DNA from: Adiantum capillus-veneris
Taxonomy: Eukaryota > Streptophyta > Polypodiopsida > Polypodiales > Pteridaceae
NCBI GenBank assembly: GCA_014529385.2
Contig: CM043967.1
Location: forward strand, 129,063,182-129,127,181
Direction: 5' to 3'
Length of the DNA stretch: 64,000 nt
The position numbers and the translations under genes are program-made. The notes below the pieces were generated by a model. It ran no database searches. It was not told the DNA's origin and was given only the letters and a program-made list of their open reading frames with translations. Of this stretch, positions 1 through 11,838 are shown piece after piece (position 1 is the first letter of the stretch; each line of letters opens with the position of its first letter).

Positions 1-485
1 AAAACAATAGGACGCTTGCGAGGAGGCATTGGATTATTTGCATTGCGTGCTGCCACCTTTTCTACAATGCGTCCACGTCCAACGTCAGCGGTGCCTGGAC
101 GATCTGACCAATCCACTCTCTTCAGCAAAACATATCGAACATAGCATTGTTGGATAAAGTAAATTGCTACTTGGTTGTTGTTTGGTAGGCATCTCTCTTG
201 TCGTATAAACCTTTGCAGCAATACACGTGCCAGTCCTTTATGTTGCAAATCAGAGAGCTTTAACGGAGCTGTATCTTTTGCATTGCCACTTATTTGAAAT
301 AGTTGATGGTGTACAAAGTGATTAGGGAAAAGCTTTTTGCACTCTTTAAGGGTTAGTGGTTCGCCCTGCAGCTCAGATTCATCTTCTTCAATGTTCGCAA
401 TAGTAGAAAGATCTGCTTGTCCACATCTAACTTGTTCTTCTTTAAAAATTGCATGAGCTTCAGCGTGGTTGAGTTCTTCTTCCAT
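1..485 (-). CDS. Partial hypothetical protein, runs off the left edge
   Basis: An open frame starts at the ATG at 485 and stays open for about 161 codons to the window edge. I do not recognise the family. The N-terminus is acidic and Glu-rich; the last visible residues are basic and proline-rich (PPRKR). An in-frame stop lies four codons upstream of the ATG. The sequence before the start reads like a 3' splice acceptor (CAG followed by ATATGG), and the kinase gene upstream has the same CAG-ATATGG arrangement at its start. The two may therefore share a gene architecture, each with an intron just before the start codon, or come from one duplicated or transposon-borne unit. It lies 183 bp downstream of the kinase stop on the same strand. 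Function unknown; whether the gene is intact cannot be judged because it is truncated by the window. Confidence 0.5.
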   Translation of the reverse strand, partial: MEEELNHAEAHAIFKEEQVRCGQADLSTIANIEEDESELQGEPLTLKECKKLFPNHFVHHQLFQISGNAKDTAPLKLSDLQHKGLARVLLQRFIRQERCLPNNNQVAIYFIQQCYVRYVLLKRVDWSDRPGTADVGRGRIVEKVAARNANNPMPPRKRPIV

Positions 486-667
486 ATCTGCATATTAGGT
501 GAACATGTCATTACTTTTAAATACCCATTCAATTAATTTGACATTGGATAGTATATCAAATGACAAACATAGATATTTTGTTCAATTAAACATACAATTA
601 AATCTGACACCAAAAGTAAAACAATGATGAAATCATGAGACTTGTGTTTTCATTAATCATCAGCTGG

Positions 668-2065
668 TCATAAGCCAGATGTCATTACAATGTTGTAACC
701 CACTCTATGGGCACCATTTAAACATAAGGAGAGGTCAAAAGCGTTAGGCCAGGTTTTGGGGTTTAGGCGCTTGCCGGTTTCAAGATGAGCAAGTACATTA
801 CTCAAAAAATGTCTCTTGCTTTGTTCTTGGGGCTCTGGTAAGCACTTCAAAATGTGTTTACATGTATGACACATGGAATAAATATCCATAGCTTTGGTCC
901 AGGAGGGAGGATTACTAGATATACATTCGGGGGCTGCCCATGGATAATCTCTCTCATATTGTTTTCTAGTTTCTATCTGCATATCGCGTAGAGGAGGAAA
1001 ACCGGCTGTGGTATTTGTTTTGGTGCATGAACCCCAATCCACAATGCCGGCATAAACACCTTTTTCGCCAAAATGCAGCATCATATTCCGAGAGTGTAGA
1101 TCATTGTGGAGGTAGTTATGCGAATGTATATACTTTAGAGTTTGGAGGAGAGCATTCATGATCTGCAAAATATTCTCCTGGAATAGCTCTACTATTCCTG
1201 CAGTGAGTACATAATCGCGGATGACAGGTTGGCTACCGTCTGCAGTTCATTCTTTGATCCATTGCTCCACATGGCCGCCATTCCAAAATCGTGAAATGAG
1301 TATCGGTTGCTCCACGTGGCACACCATGGCAAGAGGGTAGATAATACCTCGATGTGAAATATCCAAAATTGTTGCTTCGTCTTTGACCTGTTGCTCCATG
1401 GTGGGCCCATGTAAGTGTACTTTGAACACTTTTGCAGCATACACTTGATCTTTGAAAGCGGGATGTGTGACACCCACACGCTTCACATGTGCCCATCTTC
1501 CCTCTCCTAGATGTGGAGCTTGGATATTGAAGACGGCTGTGTCGGGTAAAAGGTGTAAAATAGGTGGTAGTTGAGAGAGGTCTAATGTAGCAACGGATGA
1601 CGTTGCAGGCTCTATTCTAAGAATGATTTCTGGTTCAATAGTAGCTTCAGAAGAGCTGGCTTCCACTCTTGCACGCTTTGCTGCTCTTTCTAACTTTTCC
1701 TTGCTCTTGAACTCCGTGTAAAGCTGTTGCACAAGATGTATGCGCTCAGCTATGTTTGGCAAGGAAGTAATTGTAGGATTCTTCAGTTCTTGAAAGGTTT
1801 TCATGATCTGTCCAATGGTTTGTTTGACCATGTTTACTAAAGCACCTGATGTCAGGAGGGCTATGTCAAAAATAGCTGGTGCAAACTCTGCCTGGAGCTG
1901 CTCAAACACAGACTTGGTTAGAGTCTCTGTAAGCTGATAAAAATGCTCCGGAGCGACAGGGTTTAAACAATGCCTAATCTTTGCCTCTGACGAGTAATGG
2001 AAGTGTCCCACAATCACTTTGGAGACGAACTTTCGTTGATGTTTCGCTAGCTTCGTGTCTGCCAT
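668..2065 (-). pseudogene. Protein kinase gene with one in-frame TGA
   Basis: Read from the ATG at 2065, one frame runs 466 codons to the stop at 668 and is broken only by a TGA at 1247-1249 (codon 273). The N-terminal ~180 residues are unrecognised. A kinase domain follows: glycine-rich loop LGEGRW near residue 186, putative ATP-binding Lys in YAAKVFK near 212, catalytic loop HNDLHSRN near 320-327 (Asp 322, Asn 327), metal-binding DWG in place of DFG near 343, and an APE motif in PWAAPE. It would phosphorylate proteins, but target and pathway are unknown. The internal stop lies between the N-lobe and the catalytic loop, so the product would lack catalysis unless the stop is read through. TGA may derive from CGA by CpG deamination (inference). 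A splice-acceptor-like CAG lies just before the start. Confidence 0.75.
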
Positions 2066-2264
2066 ATCTGTATGACAAACTTGTAAATTAAGAATCTTAC
2101 GAAATGATTGTACACCATAGTAACATAGTTATTATATAATGAGTGTTAACCCTATATATATATTAAATGATGATTCAAATTTATTAAACAATACTAAATT
2201 ATTGCAAATTAAAGAGAAAATCTTATGATTACAAACCACATTGTGCGAATCGACCATGAAAATT

Positions 2265-2270
<6 letters not shown>
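2066..2270. other. AT-rich sequence upstream of the kinase start
   Basis: On the minus strand this is the 5' side of the kinase gene. It is AT-rich and ends in a plausible 3' splice acceptor (CATACAG) just before the ATG, consistent with a 5'-UTR intron. I see no coding potential. Confidence 0.35.

Positions 2271-2302
<32 letters not shown>
2271..2302. repeat. (GA)n microsatellite
   Basis: An uninterrupted GA dinucleotide run of about 30 bp. It is followed by two related stretches containing GTGAGAT..CTCAGCACAAG (2318-2335 and 2431-2450). Confidence 0.95.
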
Positions 2303-2306
<4 letters not shown>

Positions 2307-2503
2307 GGCCAGGAGTGTGAGATGCTCTCAGCACAAGAACTGGACCTTGCTATGTGCAGAAGTGTGAGATGATGAAAGAAATTACATCTAAAGGGTTGGA
2401 AAATTGTATATGTGAACAGCTCAGCTAGTGTGAGATATTCTCAGCACAAGTCCTGGATGTTGTTGTAAAATAGATTGATAGTTTTTATCAATCTAATCCC
2501 TGA

Positions 2504-3090
2504 TAAAGTGTGTGGAACTCACAACACAACTATCAGCGGATAAATTAACAATTGCAGATGTAAGTTACCTATCGTATGTGTTTACGTCCAAAACAACACC
2601 AAGTCATTTAATCATGAAAAATGATGTTCTTTTGGAATATGAAACACACGAGTAACCAGTATGTCACATTAAGATGAAGAGGGCATGAAAATATGCATCT
2701 CTTCACTCTTAATATAACGAGTGGTAACGCTTGTGTTTCTATGTAACACATATGACAGAAAAACTTAATCTAAAATTGTAAATTTTATAAGCTATTTCTA
2801 ATGGAGTGTGTGGCACGCACAACACAACCATCAGCAAACAGCTCAACAATCTCAAATGTAAATCAATTGTTTTATATATCTACGTTCAGAGTAACACCAA
2901 GTCATTTGCTGATGAACAATGATGTTACTACAGAAATAGAAGAACAAAAATAACGAAAGTCGTATTAAGATGAAGAGGGCATAAAGTATGCATCTCTACA
3001 CTCTTAAAATGAAGAACGTTAATTTTTGTGCTTCTATGTAGAATAATCAATAATGATTTACTTTAAGATTGTAAATTTTATAGGCCACTC
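2504..3090. repeat. Tandem pair of diverged ~300-bp repeats
   Basis: Two consecutive units share an ordered set of blocks: GTGTGTGG with ACAACACAAC, then AACACCAAGTCATTT, then AAGATGAAGAGGGCAT followed by TATGCATCTCT, then TGCTTCTATGTA or its variant, then a run ending TTGTAAATTTTATA. Unit 1 is about 2504-2800 and unit 2 about 2801-3090. The units are non-coding and lie upstream of the kinase gene. Confidence 0.7.
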
Positions 3091-3370
3091 TGAAGTGAGA
3101 GGTGTAGCATCATGCCTACTACACTCCACGAGTCGACCTCTAATCATAACTCATCTCTATGGTGAGAGATATACTACTACACCATACGAGTGAGAATCTA
3201 AATTTACCCTAAGCCTTCCTTGGAGTGACTTATATAACTACACACCACGGGAAAGGAAATTATATTCTATACACCTCTGGAGTGAGCCATATGGCTACAC
3301 ACCACGAAGTGGCCTACGACCTGCAAGCCAACTTTGTGGTGAGAGCCGAAACTACTGCACCACACAAGTC
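3091..3370. repeat. Degenerate short tandem repeats (~60-70 bp)
   Basis: Phrases of the form CTC(T)GGAGTGAG...ACTACACACCAC recur four or five times between 3091 and 3370 with substitutions. No gene is supported here; the plus-strand ORF across 3225-3473 is a by-product of the repeats. Confidence 0.5.
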
Positions 3371-3540
3371 TAGCACAACACAAAAAAAAAAGTTAATATT
3401 TATTAAAAATTTAAAAAATATACCTGAAAACCGCTGTAAATCGAAGACACTGTCTCTATCTGGCAAACTCTAAGAAGCTCCAAGCTCTCCAAACTCCAAG
3501 AAAGTCCACAATGCTTTTGGATCGAATACGCCGACGATGG

Positions 3541-3674
3541 TATATATATACTTTTTTTCGATCGATATATATTTCGATCGAAAAAAAAATTATACGGCTA
3601 TTCGGTAATTATTCGAAGATACGGCATATATTGACGTTTTATACGTATAATTTTTTTTATACGGGCGTATAAAT
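3541..3674. other. CGTATA-rich terminus of an unknown inserted sequence
   Basis: The stretch holds an inverted repeat of TTCGATCGA around a TATATATT centre (3557-3582) and then several TATACG/CGTATA motifs. It finishes in a near-palindrome TTTATACGGGCGTATAAA at 3657-3674. Directly to the right, the minus strand resumes gypsy integrase coding sequence in mid-domain. Sub-terminal repeats ending at an insertion point are what a DNA transposon end looks like. The other end is outside the window, so no family is assigned. Confidence 0.4.
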
Positions 3675-3920
3675 GCAACGCAGATTGGTAACATAAGAAT
3701 GTGTGTCCGCATACATAGTTGGCCAATAAACCCCTAACTGTTTCAGTCTCTGGTATGTTTTCACTGTTGAACAATGAAATGCACAATCCTGTACATGTGC
3801 TTCTTCAAGGTAGCACTCGAATTATTCCGGATTTATACATAATCATAGGATTTGGTCGGATCCTAGATGATACAGCTGTCCTGCTATCAACTGGAAGTTT
3901 TTTGTTTGTCGAATTGTTTG
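3675..3920 (-). pseudogene. Gypsy-A integrase, N-terminal zinc-finger fragment
   Basis: In the frame containing LGVYWPTM (about 3709-3732), the minus strand reads a retroviral-type integrase N-terminal segment: a histidine-bearing start, then YWPTM, D-T-(H)-x-Y-V and a terminal Cys of the HHCC zinc finger. Coding similarity stops right after that Cys, at about 3675. The catalytic core that should follow is absent from the window. The segment joins the RNase H end at 3921 with stops and frame changes between them. Confidence 0.6.
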
Positions 3921-5629
3921 CTATTTGGATCTGTATTCCGTATTATTAAACCCACTTCCAAAGGAAAGAATGCTAACAATTTCCTGAGACCATTGGGGTA
4001 CCATTTCAACATTGAAAAGATAAGCATCTGGTATGTCATCATATACTCCTTCAGGAGCTTCCCCGTTGTGTATCCTTGAAAGATGATCCGCTCGTAGATG
4101 GGTTTTACCCTTTTTGACCACCACTGTGAAGTCAAACTCTAGCAATATAATAAACCAGCGTACAATTCTCCCTATATTGCATGGTTTATTTACCAGATAC
4201 AAAAGAGATTGATGATCTGTGAAGAACACAAATTTGTTTGCGAGCAAATAATGCCGAAATTTCTTTATAGCATAAATCATTCCTAACCCTTCTCGTTCGG
4301 TGGTTGTGTAGTTATTTTCCGCATTGTTCAACTCTATCGGGTTGCATAACATACCGGAAAATCCATTGTTCCATCTCCAGGTTGAGCCATAATACTCCCA
4401 ATTGCATATGCAGAAGCATCAATGTGAACATGGAATATCTTTTCCCAATCTGATGCCTTCAATACAGGTGCTGATATAAGGTTTTCCTTCAGCTTTTGGA
4501 ATGAAGTTTCACACTCCTCGGTCCACTCGAAATTGACTAGCAAACGATATAGAGGTTGTGCGATAACCGCATACATGTATATGAATCTTCGATAATATCA
4601 GCAGTGTCCCATGAAGGATTGCACTTGTTTAGCATTAGTAGGCCTGGGTAGGTCCACTATGACTTTGACTTTTTCTAGGTCAGTGGTTATGCCATTTCTT
4701 GAGACAATGTGTCCTAAGATGCGGCCTTGCTTAACCATGAATATACACTTTTTCGGGTTAAGACAGATTCGATATGTCCTGCATTTTTCAAAGACCTTTT
4801 GTAAATGGTCAATATGTTCCTCTCGTAGAAGAGAGTGTACACAAAGATCATCCATGTAAATTTCTAAGAATATTCTTAGGTATTCTTTGAACGCGTGCGT
4901 CCTTAACCTTTGGAAGGTAGCTGGGGCATTAGTTAAGCCAAACGGCATAACTCGATACGCATAAATTCCCCATTCTGTGGCAAACGCTATTTTGTGTTGA
5001 TCCTCCCTTGCTATTGCCAATTGGTTATATCCTGAAAACCCATCCAAGAAGGAATAAGCCCTTTTTCCGACTACTCGCTCAAGTACATGTTCTGTGATTG
5101 GCAAGGGATAATTATTCCTTATGGTGGCTGCATTTACCTTTTTGAGGTTTACACACGCTCGCAGTTTTCCATTATTTTTGGGAACTACCACAATGGGTGA
5201 CACCCAATCTGTATGTTCGATTTCATAGATGAATTCAGCTTCCATCAGCTTATCAATCTCTTCTTTGATTCGTTTAGCAAATGTGTCATTATAAGTATAA
5301 GGACGTTGTTTGCTAGGGTTTGCATCTGATTTCAAAGGAATTGTATGTTGGCATATCGATGGATCAACTCCTTTGAGGTCCTTATAGGACCATGCAAACA
5401 CATCTTTATACTTCTTGAGAAGTTGTGTTAGCCGTTCTTCTTCTTCAGGCTCTAAATCGTTTGCTATATAGACCGGCTGAGGTTTTTCACCTGGTTCTGC
5501 GAGGTCTATCCTTTTTGCATTTTCAGGCCCATCGTAAGATTCTTCGTTGGTTCTTTCCTTGACTGGTGGTGTCATGATGATTTTTCTATCCTGGATGGTA
5601 AATTTCCAATAGTGTGATGGTACATTCAT
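3921..5629 (-). pseudogene. Gypsy-A reverse transcriptase and RNase H
   Basis: The 5629-4598 frame begins in a spacer and enters RT at about residue 60. It shows WVSPIVVVPKNNGKLR, the palm motif SFLDGFSGYNQ, the fingers/palm motif MPFGLTNAPATFQRL and the catalytic YMDDL. A new frame from 4576 carries the RT-RNase H connection (FHVHIDASAYAIGSIMAQPG), and another from 4352 carries RNase H (TTTEREGLGMIYAIKKFRHY, TDHQSLLYLV, ADHLSR). The enzyme would copy genomic RNA into DNA and remove the RNA template. Breaks lie near 4590 and 4340. The catalytic aspartates are still present, but the reading frame is not continuous. Confidence 0.9.
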
Positions 5630-6478
5630 GTTTCCCTTTTCGAACTCCCCTTTACCATCACTATCTTCTTCAATATTCCATATCTCACGTAAAGACAGTT
5701 TCAGTTCTTGGTATTTCTATTTACGCTCCAATTTGGTCCCCTCTTGGTATTTTGTTGTTTCTTTTTCTGATTTTTGAGATTTTTGTGATTTTGTTTCTGT
5801 TCTAACTTTTCGTACCTGTTTTATTTCCTCTCGCGTTCTTTCCCTTCGATCTTTTGATACTTTTCCTGATATTTGATCTTTTACACAATCCTCTGCTTTT
5901 ACAAGCATCACATAGTGAGTTTTACCTTTTATCCTAGGCATCAGGTTCTCTCTCACTTTGTTTCCTGCTCGTTTCCTCCTATAGCGTTCCTGGCGTCTAG
6001 GGTGTTGATTAGCAAAATCATAAAACTTGATATTCTCGGTTTCCCTTCCACGCTCACTTGAGGTGTCCGAACACTCATTATCTGCATCATCATTTACTTC
6101 TAGATGTTCAGAGGAGTTATAAAACTCTTCTTGTTCTGGTGGTTCTATCGTCTCATCTTCTCCTGGTATAATGTTTACCATGTAGTAGGGTAGCACATCA
6201 TAGCCATCCTTATCACAAAATTTTATTGTTGGACTATCTGTAATGGTATAGACATCCAATGTTGCTAGTATGTGTTCCCATTCTAGAGGTTCCAAAGCAT
6301 CTTCAGGGAAAGGTTCCGAAATATACTCCTTGTCCTAAATTGCTCTTTCTAAGACGCATTCCTCTCTTCTTAAGCTTCCTCAATGTGAAGCTCCACACAT
6401 CCATAGCTCTTTTTGTTTCCCTAACCATGCTGGGAGTTCCGATCCTACTACTGTAGCTAAATCAAACTCTTCCACAGA
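5630..6478 (-). pseudogene. Gypsy-A pol linker between protease and RT
   Basis: The 6295-5717 frame encodes an acidic then basic low-complexity linker (EPLEWEHILATLD at its start, Glu/Lys/Arg-rich toward the end). Upstream, 6478-6296 continues the same protein (SVEEFDLATVVGSELPAWLG) with two in-frame stops near 6373 and 6336. No catalytic domain is visible. Such linkers sit between protease and RT in some plant gypsy polyproteins. At 6478 the frame ends at the Copia-1 LTR and resumes as protease at 12033. Confidence 0.65.
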
Positions 6479-6673
6479 TGTTGAAGGAGTACGAGCGGAA
6501 GTCCGACGCGAGAGAGAGTGCGAGAAGAAGAGCACGACGATATGGTGAACTCGCTCCACTGTAATGTGTAGAGCATAGTGAGTTCTTATTAGGTTTTTAC
6601 AAAAGAATATGTGTACATACCTGGCGGCCTGCCCACTTACCTGGGCGACCACATTGGGCTTTATACCCCAACA
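6479..6673 (-). repeat. Copia-1 3' LTR
   Basis: Plus-strand ends are TGTTGAAGG and CCCCAACA, giving the usual TG...CA termini in element orientation. It differs from the right LTR at about seven of ~193 positions, mostly transitions, which suggests a fairly recent insertion. Confidence 0.9.
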
Positions 6674-6684
6674 ACCTCCCACTT
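6674..6684 (-). promoter_or_regulatory. Copia-1 polypurine tract
   Basis: The minus strand reads AAGTGGGAGGT directly before the 3' LTR. This is the expected primer for plus-strand DNA synthesis. The same sequence precedes the Copia-2 3' LTR. Confidence 0.85.
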
Positions 6685-6762
6685 AAAGTCCAATGTGGTA
6701 CTTTAAGTGTGAGAGAAGCTACTATACAAGCTAATATACAAGAGATGTAGAGAAGTGATGTA

Positions 6763-9700
6763 CTACCCTACACCTAACTGCTTGCGATAATGCGCAAAGC
6801 TCTCTGAGGGAAGTCCTTTTGTAAGTAGATCAGCAGGATTTTCTGTGGTGTGAACTTTGACAAGCTGAAGTTGCTTATCCTCGAGCATTTCCCTGATGAA
6901 ATGATACTTCACATCCACATGCTTTGTCTTTGAGTGATAAACTGGATTGCGAGCCAATTGTATAGCACTTTGACTATCACAATATAACACAGGCATCTCT
7001 TCTTTGATTCCCAAATCTGTTACTAGTCGATTAAGCCAAATTGATTCTTTGCATGCCTCTGATGCTGCAACATATTCAGCCTCTGTAGTAGACTGAGTAA
7101 CACAATCTTGTAATCTAGAACGCCATGATACTGCTCCACCAGCCAATGTAAAGACATACCCTGACGTAGACCTTCGGTTGTCTAAGCCACCTGCATAATC
7201 TGAGTCTGCAAAACCCTTTACACTTAGCTCCTGACTCCCATAGCATATACGCATACTCTTTGTAGCTTTCAGGTATCTCAATATTCCTTTCACTGCCTCC
7301 CAATGTTTCTTGCCTGGGTTTGACATGTATCGACTTACTACTCCCACTGCAAATGCAATGTCTAGGCGAGTAGCAATTATTGCATACATCAAACTACCCA
7401 CTGCAGACGCATATGGAATCTTATCCATTTCAGCCTGTTCTTCCTCAGACACAGGAGAATCTTGTTTGCTAAGTTTCACATATGGTGGCAATGGAACACT
7501 CAATCCCTTTCCCTTCTCCATATTGAAACGTTGCAAAACCTTGTCAATATACTCTGTTTGAGATAACCAAATCAACTTCTTTGATCTATCTCTCTCAATG
7601 CGCATACCAAGTATATGACTTGCCTCACCCATGTCTTTCATGTCAAACGATTTTTCCATCTTTGACTTCAAAGCTGAAATTTCTTCCAAGTGCTTGCCAG
7701 CAATCAACATGTCATCCACATACAAAATAAGGATCATCCAACTGCCATCCTTAGCCTTCTTTGTATATAGACAGTGATCGAACTCACTACGTTTGTAGCC
7801 TTGAGAAAGCATAAACTTGTGGAATTTATGGTACCATGCCCTCGGTGATTGTTTTAAGCCATAAAGACTCTTTAACAACTGGCATACCCAATCTTCCTTG
7901 CCTTTCTCAACAAACCCTTCTGGCTGCTGCATGTAAATTCCACATCTAAATCACCATGCAAGAACGTTGTCTTGACATCCATTTGGTGCAACACCAAATC
8001 TAATATGGAAACCGATGCAAGAAAGCATCTCAATGTAGTCATCTTGACCACCGGAGAGAAGACTTCATCAAAGTCAATGCCTTGTTCTTGCTTAAAGCCC
8101 TTGGCAACAAGCCTTGCTTTGTACTTTGGCTGACTATCATGAGCGGTGATCTTATACCTGTAAACCCATTTACAAGGTAGAGCCTTTTTGCCCCGTGGTA
8201 ATTTAACTAGCTTCCATGTCTGGTTCTTATGCAGAGCTTTCATCTCTGACTGCATGGCCAATTGCCAATTCCCGGAGTCCTTCATTTGAACTGCTTCCTT
8301 GTAACATGAAGGCTCATTGCAATCAGTCAACATGACATAGTTCATAGATGGAACAAACCTATTAGGAGGTCGTGTGACACATCCAGATCTACGCACAATA
8401 GGTGGCTCAAGCTCAGCCACAACCTGTGGTTCCACTCTATCCTGTCCTTGCTCCTCTTGAGCTCTGACATTTTGTCTTGCACGTGCAGGTCCATCTTCTT
8501 AGAAGAGAACTCTTCTAATCTCCTCAACCCTCTCTGGTTTAGAATGATATTTGGATTCATTAAAGTGAACATCATTGCTGCGGACAACCTTTCTGGATTC
8601 GGGATCCCAAAGTCTGTACCCCATCTCACCAGAATTACCATAGCCTAGAAAGATGCACTTTCTACTCTTTGGCTCAAGTTTGTTCCTAAATTCCTTTGGA
8701 ACGTGAGTATATGCCTCACAGCCAAAGACTCTGAGATGTTTGTATGAGGGCATTTTGCCTGACCATACCATCTCTGGCACTGAATCCTTCTGCAAAACCT
8801 TGCTAGGAGATCTATTTACAAGATGAACAGCTGTTGATACAGCTTCAGCCCAAAACCCATTTGGCAGTTGTGCATTAGACAACATACTTCTGACCTTCTC
8901 TTGTATGGTCCTATTCATCCTCTCAGCAACACCATTTTGCGGAGGATTGTAAGGAGTAGTAAGTTCACGTTTTATACCTTTTGACTCACAAAATTCCTGA
9001 AAGGCCTTTGAAACATACTCTCCACCATTGTCAGTGCGTAAGCATTTAAGCTTCTTGCCACTCTGATTCTCCACAAGTGTCACAAACATTTTGAAAACAC
9101 TAAATGCTTCATCCTTGTGCTTGAGAAAGTAAACCCATAATTTCCTCGAGTAATCATCTATAAATGTCATAAAGTAAGAAGCTCCCCCTAGAGATAGGTT
9201 AGGCATAGGTCCACACAAATCACTATGAACAAGTGCCAACTGTGTATCTCTTCTACTGCTTCTATGCTTATGTGGCTGTTGTGTTTGCTTACCATACAGA
9301 CAATGTTCACAGAATTCAAAATCATTAAATGAAACGCCAGGCAAATAACCAGAACGAGACAAGATTTCCATTCCCTTCTTGGACATATGTCCTAACCGGC
9401 TATGCCACAAAGAAACGTTCGGCTACTCGATTACATTGATTACATTTTTAGAGACATTTGATACATAAATCATGTAAAGTCCTCCAGACTTTACTCCATG
9501 TGCTACTGTCATAGAACCCTTGGATATCTTCCACATGTTCTATCCAAAAATGGTGACGTAGCCAGCATCATCAAGTAAACCTGTGCTGATCAAGCTCTTT
9601 GTAATTGCGGGAACATGTCTCACATTCTTCAGCGTGAAAGAAGAGCTATTCTGAAACTTCAATTGAACATCTCCAACACCTAAGATCTCACATGTCTGCC

Positions 9701-10742
9701 CATTGCCTAGCCGAACATGATCTTTAGTGGTCACATAAGAGGTAAACCACTCCTTGTTTGGAGACACATGAAGTGATGCCCCTGAGTCTATAATCCAGCC
9801 ACTCAGTGCATTTCCATCAGATGATGTAAGAAGGGCTGAGTCCATTGTATTCTTCAAGAAGTAGATGTCTCCTGACACTAGACTGTCATCCTCTGCAACA
9901 GTGTTTGTCACATTTATTTCTTGAATCTTCACTGAGGACTTGTTCTTCTCACCATGGTCTTCAACTTTCTCTTTGCCTTTTTCTGCTTTCCATTCTCTGC
10001 AGTCTCTTTTCATGTGACCCTTCTTGCCACAATGGTAGCATTCTATGTCACTCTTGCCTTTAGCACTGCGGGACTTGCTACGAGACTGATTCCTCTTTCC
10101 ACCTTTGTACTTTTCTTTGGTCCTTCCCCTGAAAACTAAGGTTGTTCCTTTGCCTTTGTCCATTGTCTTTCTATTGGTTTCTTCAGTAAGAAGACTTCCT
10201 TCTACACCTGCTATGTTCAAACCATCTGGAGGTGCAGAATTACTCAAAGCTGTGCGAAAAGTGTCCCAACTTTCCGGCAAGGTGATCAACAGGAACATAG
10301 CTCTAACAGGTTCATCAAACTTGACACCTTGAGCTGACAACTGACTATAGATTGTGTTGAATTCATTCAGATGATTGGACATAGGTGTCCCTTCTTTCAT
10401 CTTCAAGTCAACAAGCTTCTTAAGCCAGTATACCTGTGAGGCTACACTCTGCTTCTCATAAAGATCACTCAGCTTTAACCATGCTTGATAAGCCGACATC
10501 TCGTCTGCTACATTGAAGTAAACGCTTTCTGCCAAAGTCAGCATAATGGTAGAAAGTGCCAATTCATCCATTTCGCTCCATTCATCTTCATCCATATCTT
10601 TTGGTTTTATCCCCTTGAGCTTTATAGGTTTTATCTGCTTCTTTTGTACCAACACGTGCCAAATCTGCTTCTTCCACAATGGGAACTTGGTTCCATCCAG
10701 CTTCTTGATATTGTAAAGAACAGTGTCCTGTGATCCAGCCAT
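6763..10742 (-). pseudogene. Copia-1 gag-pol polyprotein
   Basis: From the ATG at 10742, gag has an N-terminal LDGTKFPLWK motif and a zinc knuckle CYHCGKKGHMKRDC. It is followed by the protease motif WIIDSGASLHVSP. The pre-integrase segment LWHSRLGHMS leads into integrase with SDLCGP, TDNGGEY and NGVAERMNRT carrying the D, D and E residues. RT has the YVDDM catalytic motif; RNase H has the ADSDYAG, STTEAEYVA and DSQSAI motifs and ends HYRKQLGVG. Breaks: TAG at 9540, TAG at about 9422, TAA at 8499, and a one-base deletion near 7935 just before MQQPEGF. Between these breaks the domains read cleanly, so this is a young, dead copy. An active polyprotein would be cut by its own protease and assembled in virus-like particles. 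Confidence 0.93.
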
Positions 10743-11826
10743 AGCTACGCTTCATAGTGGTTTACTTTCCTGGGAAAAATTCGGCAGAGTTTCCCCTGTA
10801 AACTGACCTCTGAACCAATAGCAACCTGTCAAATGAACCAAAAAAGCTTCAGATTCTGCATAAATTTCGGCAGAGTCTCCTTTGTAAAATGGCTTTGGTG
10901 TACTCAAAAACATACCAAAAAACGGCTCAAAAAACACTGTTTCTCTGACACTGTAAGCTGCAGGTAAACCTGTCCTGCACCTGTACTGTCTCTCATTGTC
11001 CTGTCACTGTCCTGTAAGCATAGATTGTGACAATGCCTCAATGGCAGTAAAGCAAAGATGCAATCCCAACTGTCTAACTCACAGTCAATACATCCTAGCT
11101 GCCTATCTAAGGGTGCTCGAGGGATCGCTCCAAGACCTGTATCACCGAAAGGATCTCAACATTCGAGAATCCCCCAGCTCAATAAAACCTCACTTGACCC
11201 TCAACAAAGGCGGTAGTAAATCTGACAGTACATAGACTTCCCACAAAGTCATATATCCACAAATTCCCACTGTATGCTGTAACCGTTGCGGCGGTTGTTT
11301 GCTGCGTGACTCACAGCCAGCAAACCCTCAACAAACATACATCATCTCTGACAATACATCCCATGTGGAAGTACCTGCAATTTCAAGATGAAATCATGAA
11401 TATCAAGTAGCAAACACAAGCTACCTGATGAATTAGTGGATGTCGCCTACAGACTGTGTGTAGATGCGCCCGTGTCATATGTGACACGCCTCCAAGAACT
11501 GTGAGCTGTCCTTCGATGTGTAGACATCCACAAATCAACACTCTGGGAGTGTCGATATCCTCAGCACCTGCAGTCGTAGGCCGAAAAACCCCAAATTTGC
11601 AGAGTCGGATCTGCACCCGCTGAGACCAAGTAGTCGAAAATGGCCTGCGCAGACCTTTGTCGAAGCCGAACGGTGGCCGAGATGACCTCAGAATGAAATT
11701 CTGAGAACACCGAGCCCTTCAAGCTCGCCCACAGGATTTGGGGCCGTGTCTTCTCCTGTCGAATTTCACTCCAATCTGAGTTGGTGACTCTAGCCTCTTG
11801 CAGTGCTGCCCCGAGCCTCGATCTGA
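10743..11826 (-). other. Copia-1 untranslated leader
   Basis: About 1.1 kb of non-coding leader lies between the primer site and gag. Two copies of a motif (plus strand CGGCAGAGT.TCC.TGTA) sit at 10783-10803 and 10869-10888, just upstream of gag. A block at about 11126-11210 matches the Copia-2 leader closely. The short ORFs here are not supported. Confidence 0.7.
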
Positions 11827-11838
11827 GCTCTGATACCA
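11827..11838 (-). promoter_or_regulatory. Copia-1 primer-binding site (initiator Met tRNA)
   Basis: The minus strand reads TGGTATCAGAGC immediately after the 5' LTR. This is the standard complement of the 3' end of plant initiator methionine tRNA and starts minus-strand DNA synthesis. Confidence 0.9.

Noticed and set aside
8499-8501. Possible programmed stop between copia integrase and RT
   Set aside because: Copia elements normally keep gag-pol in one frame, and other stops and a frameshift nearby show ordinary decay.
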